From: Actinomyces oris
Lineage (GTDB): Bacteria > Actinomycetota > Actinomycetes > Actinomycetales > Actinomycetaceae
DNA: 64,000 bases
Direction: 5' to 3'
Assembly: GCF_001929375.1 (NCBI RefSeq)
Contig: NZ_MSGO01000038.1
Coordinates: 74,220 to 138,219 of the forward strand
Shown: piece after piece, positions 52,292 through 64,000 of the stretch
Numbering within the stretch: position 1 is the stretch's first letter
How the letters are laid out: the number at the start of each line of letters is the position of its first letter
The notes under the pieces: model-generated
The model's database searches: none
Seen by the model: only the letters and a program-made list of their open reading frames with translations
What the model was told of the DNA's origin: nothing
Program-made: the position numbers and the translations under genes

Positions 52292-53056
52292 ATGCAGGAC
52301 GTGAGCCAACCCCCGCAGCCCTCCGCGAGCACCGCTCATCCCCACCCCGACCCTCTCCAACCGGCCTGCGAGCACCTGCGCGCAGGCGGGCTCGTCATCC
52401 TGCCCACGGACACCGTCTACGGCATCGGGTGCAACGCCGCCGACGCCGGGGCGGTCGAGCGGCTGCTGGCCGCCAAGGGGCGCGGACGCCAGATGCCCCC
52501 GCCGGTCCTCGTGGCCGACCCCGCCGACCTGAGCGGGATCGTGGCCCGGGTGCCGGAGGCCGCCCGCGCCCTCATGGAGGCCTTCTGGCCGGGCGCACTG
52601 ACCCTCATCCTGGAGGCCGACGAGACCCTGACCTGGGACCTGGGGGAGACCGGCGGCACCCTCGCCGTGCGCATGCCCGCCCACGAGCTCGCCCTGAGTC
52701 TCCTGCGCCGCAGCGGCCCGCTGGCCGTCACCTCCGCCAACCCCACCGCCTCCCCGCCCGCCACTGACGCCGCCTCCGCCCGGGCCGCCTTCCCCGGACG
52801 GGTCCGGGACCTCGAAGAGCTCGCGCCGGGTAGCGCCGGCGCCGCCCGGCGCGAGGACATCCTGCTGCTCGACGGCGGCGCCACCCCCGGACCGGTTCCC
52901 TCCACCATCGTCACCCTCGCCGGGGCGTACGCCCGCACCCCCCGGATCCTGCGCCAGGGGGCTTTAGCGCACGAGGACCTGGAACGGGTGGCCGGCGTCG
53001 CCCTGTCCGAAGGGACGGCAGGGGCGGCGCGCGACAGGACGGGGGCGGGCGCGTGA
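52292..53056 (+). CDS. tsaC: Sua5/YciO/YrdC threonylcarbamoyl-AMP synthase
   Basis: 254 residues. Makes threonylcarbamoyl-AMP for the t6A37 modification of ANN-decoding tRNAs. GGLVILPTDTVYGIGCNA is the family start; KGRGRQMPPPVLV (normally K-x-R-P), LRR then LAVTSAN, and PSTIV are the other signatures. Start choice is open: ATG 52292, or GTG 52301, which lies 7 nt after a CAGGAT box and fits the leaderless pattern of this genome. Its stop overlaps the next start (GTGA). Confidence 0.9.
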   Translation: MQDVSQPPQPSASTAHPHPDPLQPACEHLRAGGLVILPTDTVYGIGCNAADAGAVERLLAAKGRGRQMPPPVLVADPADLSGIVARVPEAARALMEAFWPGALTLILEADETLTWDLGETGGTLAVRMPAHELALSLLRRSGPLAVTSANPTASPPATDAASARAAFPGRVRDLEELAPGSAGAARREDILLLDGGATPGPVPSTIVTLAGAYARTPRILRQGALAHEDLERVAGVALSEGTAGAARDRTGAGA

Positions 53057-54303
53057 AGGTCTACCTCCTGGTCATGGCCATTGCCGCCGCGACCACCTAC
53101 GTGGCCGTCCCGATCATCCGGCACATCGCCCTGGTGGGGGACGCGCTCACCCCCGTGCGGGCCCGCGACGTCCACTCCACGCCCATCCCGCGCCTGGGCG
53201 GCGTGGCCATGTTCTTCGGCCTGTTCTCCGCGATCTCCGTGGCCTCCACCATCCCCTACCTCTCCGACGTCATCGACTCCAGCGCCTGGGCGGTGGTCCT
53301 GGGTGCGGGACTGGTGTGCCTGCTCGGCGTCGTCGACGACCTGTGGGAGCTGGACTGGATGACCAAGCTCGCCGGCCAGATCCTGGCCGCCGGCGTCATG
53401 GCCTGGCAGGGCGTCCAGCTCCTCACCTTCCCCGTGGCGGGACTGACGATCGGCTCCTCACGCCTGTCCCTGGTCTCCACCGTCATCGTCGTGGTGGCCG
53501 CCATCAACGCCGTCAACTTCGTCGACGGACTCGACGGGCTGGCGGCCGGCATCATCGGGATCGGCTCGACCGCCTTCTTCCTGTACACCTACGTCCTCAC
53601 CCGCGCCACGAGCCCGGGCTCCTACAGCTCCCTGGCCGCCACCATCGTGGCCGCGCTCATCGGCGTGTGTGTGGGCTTCCTGCCCCACAACTTCAACCCC
53701 GCCACCATCTTCATGGGCGACTCCGGGGCGATGCAGCTGGGACTGGTCTCGGCCGCCTCCACCATCATCGTCACCGGGCAGATCGACCCGGGCAGCTTCG
53801 ACGGCTCGCGCGCCCTGCCGGCCTTCATGCCGATCCTCCTGCCGTTGGCGGTGCTCCTGCTGCCCCTGACCGACATGATCATGGCGATCGTGCGCCGCGC
53901 CCGGAAGGGACTGAGCCCCACCCACCCCGACCGCATGCACATGCACCATCGGCTGCTGGCCGCCGGGCACTCCCACCGCCGCGCGGTGCTGGTGATGTAC
54001 CTGTGGACGGCCGTCGCCTCCTTCCCCGTGGCCGCCATGGCCTTCTTCCCCCTGCCCTGGGTGCTGGCGGGGCTCGCCATCTCGGTGCTGTTCGCCTTCG
54101 TCGTCACCGTCGACCTCATGCCCGGAGTGCGCCACGGCCTGCGCTCGGCGCTGCGCCGTCGCCGCGACCGTCAGGAGCATCGGATCGTCATCTCCCGCAA
54201 CGTCTCGGGGACCGGTGAGGTGACGCGCCCGGCCGAGGGACAGGCGCCGCATGGGATCGCCCTGCAGGCGTCGCCCGGCCCCTCTGAAAGGACACGCCAG
54301 TGA
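53053..54303 (+). CDS. wecA: Undecaprenyl-phosphate GlcNAc-1-phosphate transferase family (WecA/Rv1302-like)
   Basis: 416 residues with about 11 helices. Motifs of the polyprenyl-phosphate N-acetylhexosamine-1-P transferase family: TPIPRLGGVAMF, GVVDDLWELDW (Asp-Asp), NAVNFVDGLDGLAAG, FMGDSGAMQLG, and THPDRMHMHHRLL (the HxHH motif). It starts cell-wall glycopolymer or arabinogalactan-linker-type synthesis. GTG 53053 overlaps the preceding stop by 4 bp, and its own stop overlaps the next start the same way. In Mycobacterium the homologue (Rv1302) also lies just upstream of atp. Confidence 0.92.
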   Translation: MKVYLLVMAIAAATTYVAVPIIRHIALVGDALTPVRARDVHSTPIPRLGGVAMFFGLFSAISVASTIPYLSDVIDSSAWAVVLGAGLVCLLGVVDDLWELDWMTKLAGQILAAGVMAWQGVQLLTFPVAGLTIGSSRLSLVSTVIVVVAAINAVNFVDGLDGLAAGIIGIGSTAFFLYTYVLTRATSPGSYSSLAATIVAALIGVCVGFLPHNFNPATIFMGDSGAMQLGLVSAASTIIVTGQIDPGSFDGSRALPAFMPILLPLAVLLLPLTDMIMAIVRRARKGLSPTHPDRMHMHHRLLAAGHSHRRAVLVMYLWTAVASFPVAAMAFFPLPWVLAGLAISVLFAFVVTVDLMPGVRHGLRSALRRRRDRQEHRIVISRNVSGTGEVTRPAEGQAPHGIALQASPGPSERTRQ

Positions 54304-54761
54304 GCGAGGCGCCCCCTACTAACGCCCGGGCACTGCGCGAGGCCTCAGCGCGGCTGCGCCGAATCCTCTCCGTGTCCGCCGTCGTCATCGTGGCCGGCGA
54401 GGCCCTGTGGTGCCTGATCGGCGGAGTCCGCGGCGCCGTGGCCCAGCCGCTGGGCACGCTGCTGACCGCAGTAGGGACGACGACGCTGCTCCTGACCGCG
54501 AGCTGGTGGTTCCTGGACCGTATGGTCCGCTCCGAAACGGGGGGCCTGGTGGCCTGGGTGGCAGGCGGCTACCTGGGAAAGATCGCGCTCCTGACGGTGG
54601 GGCTCCTGGGAGGAAGAGCCCTGGGATACGACACCAGAGTGATTGGGGTCTCACTCATTGTGGCGATCCTGGTGGGCATGTTCGCCGAGTCGACCGTCCT
54701 GGCGCAGGCGCGAATCCTCGCGGTGGAGCCGAAGAAGGATGAGCCTGCGGACCGCCCCTGA
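54300..54761 (+). CDS. AtpI-like membrane protein
   Basis: 153 residues, four helices (about residues 22-40, 49-70, 84-102 and 112-130). No strong sequence signature, but size, topology and position directly before atpB match the AtpI/ATP synthase protein I slot of actinobacteria (Rv1303-like). GTG 54300 overlaps the WecA stop. Confidence 0.7.
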   Translation: MSEAPPTNARALREASARLRRILSVSAVVIVAGEALWCLIGGVRGAVAQPLGTLLTAVGTTTLLLTASWWFLDRMVRSETGGLVAWVAGGYLGKIALLTVGLLGGRALGYDTRVIGVSLIVAILVGMFAESTVLAQARILAVEPKKDEPADRP

Positions 54762-54851
54762 CCGACGGGTGGGGCCGGGCGCGCAGGATGTCGTGACTGT
54801 GACGGACCGCGATAAGGCCCCAGATTGCTTCGTGAGACCACTATGAGGCGT

Positions 54852-54855
54852 TAGC

Positions 54856-54857
<2 letters not shown>
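54852..54857 (+). promoter_or_regulatory. Possible atp operon -10
   Basis: TAGCAT matches TANNNT. It contains the first two bases of ATG 54856, so a transcript from it could not use that ATG; it would instead start translation downstream, near the GGGAGGA at 54911-54917. Confidence 0.35.
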
Positions 54858-57519
<2,662 letters not shown>

Positions 57520-57622
57520 CCCCGCCATCGCACACCGACCCACAACTTCACCACCCCACCGCGCCGTCGTCGCTCACGCCCAGCGCCGCCGGCCCCAAGA
57601 ACGCAACCAGCAAGGAGACGAG

Positions 57623-59254
<1,632 letters not shown>

Positions 59255-59255
59255 C

Positions 59256-61734
<2,479 letters not shown>

Positions 61735-61786
61735 GTCGTTAGGATCCGGGTAGAGCCGGACGCAGGAAGCAGGAAAGGAGGGGGAC

Positions 61787-62053
61787 ATGGCCTTACATGT
61801 TGAGGTGGTCTCGCCGGCGGGCGAGGCCTGGGCCGGTGAGGCGACGCAGGTCTCCGTGCCCCTGATCAACGGGGAGCTGGGGGTCCTGCCGGGTCGTCAG
61901 CCCCTTGTGGCGGTCCTGGGGTCCGGTCCGGTGCGACTGAGTGCCGTCGACGGTGAGATGCGCAGGATCGAGGTGTCCGGCGGCTTCTGCTCCGTGGACC
62001 ACGACGTCATCACGATCGCCGCCGACCACGTGAAGCAGGGCGCGGAGGCCTGA
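61787..62053 (+). CDS. atpC: F1Fo ATP synthase subunit epsilon
   Basis: 88 residues, only the N-terminal beta-sandwich (LHVEVVSPAGEAW, GELGVLPGRQPLVAVL, VSGGFCSVDHDVITIAA). The C-terminal helical hairpin that inhibits ATP hydrolysis in E. coli is missing, a shortened form found in several actinobacteria. AAAGGAGGGGG precedes ATG 61787. Confidence 0.94.
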   Translation: MALHVEVVSPAGEAWAGEATQVSVPLINGELGVLPGRQPLVAVLGSGPVRLSAVDGEMRRIEVSGGFCSVDHDVITIAADHVKQGAEA

Positions 62054-62056
62054 GTC

Positions 62057-62473
62057 ATGGGGCAGCACGTGTGGATGGTCGTGGTGATTGCCGTCACCGC
62101 CCTCGTGCTGCTGACAGGCGGGTTCCTGGTGCGTCTGCGCTACCTGGCCGGGCAGGTCGGCTCCTTCGAGTGCGCCATGCGCCCCACCGGGGGGCAGCGT
62201 TGGATGAGCGGGGTGGCCTCCTTCCAGCTCGACTCCCTGGAGTGGTACCGGCTCGTGTCCCTGTCCACGCGGCCCACACGGGTGTGGAGGCGCCTGGACC
62301 TGGAGCTCTCCGCCGCCCGGCGCCGCCGGGAGCAGGGGCGCGTCGTCGAGGTGCACTGCGTAGACGCCACCCGCAGCCCCGAGGGCTTCGACCTGGCCAT
62401 GATGGAGGAGTCCCACTCGGCGCTGGTCGCCTGGGTGGAGTCCGCCGCCCCCGAGCAGCCCAGGCTCTACTGA
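62057..62473 (+). CDS. DUF2550 family membrane protein
   Basis: 138 residues: one N-terminal helix (VVVIAVTALVLLTGGFL), then a cytoplasmic domain with SFECAMRP and LEWYRLVSLSTRPTRVWRR. Found directly after atpC across actinobacteria (DUF2550). ATG 62057 is 3 nt after the atpC stop. Function unknown. Confidence 0.88.
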   Translation: MGQHVWMVVVIAVTALVLLTGGFLVRLRYLAGQVGSFECAMRPTGGQRWMSGVASFQLDSLEWYRLVSLSTRPTRVWRRLDLELSAARRRREQGRVVEVHCVDATRSPEGFDLAMMEESHSALVAWVESAAPEQPRLY

Positions 62474-62479
62474 GGCCCG

Positions 62480-62509
62480 CCGCCGGGCTCGGCGATGAGC
62501 CCGGCGGTT
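62480..62509 (+). terminator. atp operon terminator
   Basis: Perfect 11-bp arms CCGCCGGGCTC (62480-62490) and GAGCCCGGCGG (62497-62507), 6-nt loop, then TT; it starts 7 nt after the DUF2550 stop. Confidence 0.85.
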
Positions 62510-62620
62510 GAGGCTGGCCGATGAGCCTGGCCGATGATCACAGCGGCCGGATCCGCTGGGGCTGGGGGCCTCTGGGGCGGAGACACAGCCCCTGGCCGGA
62601 TCGGCGACGTACCTTTCGCC

Positions 62621-62689
62621 CGAGGACTGCGTTTTCCTCCAGGCCACTGGGGTCTGCTCCCAGTCATCTGGAGGACATCGCAGTCCTCG
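62621..62689. repeat. Palindromic dispersed repeat, family 2, copy D
   Basis: Arms of about 32 bp match at roughly 26 positions: CGAGGACTGCG-TTT-TCCTCCAG on the left, and on the right the complement of CGAGGACTGCG-ATG-TCCTCCAG. It is related to 13825-13891. Apart from the terminator and this repeat, 62474-62900 shows no gene. Confidence 0.65.
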
Positions 62690-62888
62690 ATCACGATGTA
62701 CGTTCTCGATGACGGGGCAGGGCGCTGCCATCGCCTGACGCTGCGTCCCCGGGCCCCGGGTCACGCCTGAGAAACAGCCCCTGATCCGGTGCGGGCGCCG
62801 TGCATGTGGACAGGAGGGGAGCGCCTCGGGTGACACGATGCTCAGGCCCGCCGGCCCCGGTGTTGCGCCGAGGCCGGGCCCGCCCCGC

Positions 62889-62901
62889 TAGGGTGGACGG
62901 G
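62889..62901 (+). promoter_or_regulatory. Leaderless promoter of nucS
   Basis: TAGGGT (62889-62894) lies 6 nt before GTG 62901; no Shine-Dalgarno is present. Confidence 0.5.
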
Positions 62902-63596
62902 TGCGCCTCGTTATCGCCTCATGCTCCGTCGACTACTCCGGCCGCCTGGACGCCCACCTGCCCCGGGCCACCCGCGTGCTCATGCTCAAGGCCGACGGCT
63001 CGGTCCTCATCCACTCCGACGGCGGCTCCTACAAGCCCCTGAACTGGATGAGCGCCCCGGCCCGCCTGGCCGTCACCGAGCCGGACGAGGAGGCCGCCGC
63101 CGACGGCGTGCGCGAGGTCTGGGAGGTCAGTGCCACCAAGACCGACGACCGCCTCGTCATCAGCCTCTTCGAGACCATCTCCGACGTCAGCCACGAGCTG
63201 GGCGTGGACCCCGGGCTCACCAAGGACGGCGTCGAGGCCCACCTCCAGGAGCTCCTGGCCGAGCAGATCGAGGTCCTGGGCGCCGGCTACCGCCTGGTGC
63301 GCCGCGAGTTCCCCACCGCCATCGGCCCGGTCGACATCATGGCCAAGGACGCCCAGGGCCGCTCCGTGGCCGTGGAGATCAAGCGCGTCGGCGGGATCGA
63401 CGGCGTCGAGCAGCTCACCCGCTACCTCGAGCTCCTCGACCGCGACCCGCTGCTGACCCCCGTCCAGGGCGTCTTCGCCGCCCAGACGATCAAGCCCCAG
63501 GCCCGCGTCCTGGCCGAGGACCGCGGCATCCGCTGCGTCACCCTCGACTACGACGCCATGCGCGGCATGGACGACCCGAGCTCCCGCCTGTTCTGA
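62901..63596 (+). CDS. nucS: Mismatch endonuclease NucS/EndoMS
   Basis: 231 residues. It starts [16 protein letters not shown] as NucS proteins do; the nuclease motif is GPVDIMAKD followed by VAVEIKR (Asp, then Glu-x-Lys), and [10 protein letters not shown] with [16 protein letters not shown] completes the family pattern. It cuts both strands at mismatches in non-canonical mismatch repair of actinobacteria and archaea. The C-terminal segment DDPSSRLF resembles the motif for beta-clamp binding. Confidence 0.95.
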   Translation: MRLVIASCSVDYSGRLDAHLPRATRVLMLKADGSVLIHSDGGSYKPLNWMSAPARLAVTEPDEEAAADGVREVWEVSATKTDDRLVISLFETISDVSHELGVDPGLTKDGVEAHLQELLAEQIEVLGAGYRLVRREFPTAIGPVDIMAKDAQGRSVAVEIKRVGGIDGVEQLTRYLELLDRDPLLTPVQGVFAAQTIKPQARVLAEDRGIRCVTLDYDAMRGMDDPSSRLF

Positions 63597-63606
63597 GGAG
63601 ACTGCC

Positions 63607-64000
63607 GTGCCCGCCGCCCGCGCCTCCTCCGCGCCGCTGCCGACCGAGGTGAGCCTGGCCCGCATCATCTCCCAGGGTCTCATCCCGGCCACCGCCGCGC
63701 CCGACGTCGTCGCGGCAGTGGCGCGCCAGCTCGCCATCCAGGGCCAGCAGGTCTCCGCCGTCCCCCACGCCCTGCTCGTGCGGGCCCCGCAGGCCGCCCC
63801 GGCCGACGTCGAGGCCGCCTTCGCGCGAGGCGACCTGGTGCGCTCCTGGCCCATGCGCGGCACCGTCCACATCACCACCGCCGCCGACCACCACTGGCTG
63901 CGGGCCGCCCTCATGCACCGCACCGACACCTGGGTGCGGAACAGCGAGAAGGCTTACGGCGTCGATGCCGCCCTGTGCGAGCGCGCCGCCGAGGTGGCCC
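63607..64000 (+). CDS. Winged-helix DNA-binding domain protein, C-terminus cut by window edge
   Basis: At least 131 residues, open to the right edge. LARIISQGLIP and the segment WPMRGTVHITTAADHHWLRAA (in two parts: WPMRGTVHI and TAADHHWLR) match the AlkX/HTH_42 winged-helix family, proposed to act in DNA repair. GAGGAGA precedes GTG 63607, 10 nt after nucS, so the two are probably cotranscribed. Confidence 0.85.
   Translation, partial: MPAARASSAPLPTEVSLARIISQGLIPATAAPDVVAAVARQLAIQGQQVSAVPHALLVRAPQAAPADVEAAFARGDLVRSWPMRGTVHITTAADHHWLRAALMHRTDTWVRNSEKAYGVDAALCERAAEVA

Overview
The window is GC-rich, gene-dense DNA from a high-GC Gram-positive (Actinobacteria), most likely an Actinomyces-type organism. 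The support is an actinobacterial atp operon preceded by a WecA-type transferase and an AtpI-like protein and followed by a DUF2550 protein and NucS (the actinobacterial/archaeal mismatch endonuclease), PspC-domain sensor kinases, and many genes whose start codon lies 5-8 nt after a TANNNT-like -10 box (leaderless pattern). Genus is an inference from gene content and order; no 16S or tRNA gene is in view.

Layout. 1-970: 3' part of an AbiEi/DUF559-like gene running off the left edge. 1300-9023: a carbohydrate catabolic locus of two IolE-like TIM-barrel proteins, a Gfo/Idh/MocA dehydrogenase, a sugar-porter MFS transporter, a degenerate MFS paralogue and a zinc alcohol dehydrogenase, with related TTGT-N4-ACAA inverted repeats at its promoters. 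9572-15230: small and large membrane proteins, AT-richer than their surroundings, on both sides of guaA. 15324-20629: an ABC-2 exporter (ATPase and two permeases) divergent from a NarL-type two-component system. 20605-27769: a mosaic of accessory genes with two decayed genes (a flavodoxin-fold reductase and a LysR regulator), an AAA/DUF4143 ATPase behind a four-unit iteron array, an aldo/keto reductase, an XRE/zinc-ribbon regulator, a Fic protein with a palindromic operator, and an esterase.

27944-34051: a domain-permuted GH3 glucosidase, an SDR, a carboxymuconolactone-decarboxylase-like protein, a hydrolase and a methyltransferase. 33964-38300: a small defence island with a Doc-type toxin/antitoxin pair, McrB and McrC, and a 47-residue cationic amphipathic ORF lying between two copies of a roughly 130-bp repeat. 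38301-39833: cytoplasmic GH13 amylase. 39895-45709: a ferric- or sugar-phosphate-type ABC importer with its own OmpR-type two-component system. 45897-52151: a DJ-1/PfpI protein, an SdpI-like membrane protein and a PspC envelope-stress module (PspC membrane protein divergent from a PspC-fused kinase and a LuxR-type regulator).

52292-64000: the conserved core, tightly overlapped: Sua5/YrdC, WecA, AtpI-like, atpBEFHAGDC, DUF2550, nucS, and a winged-helix protein running off the right edge.

Between genes there are at least two dispersed palindromic repeat families (1074/47003 and 13825/62621), perfect-arm terminator hairpins, and several candidate operators described individually below.
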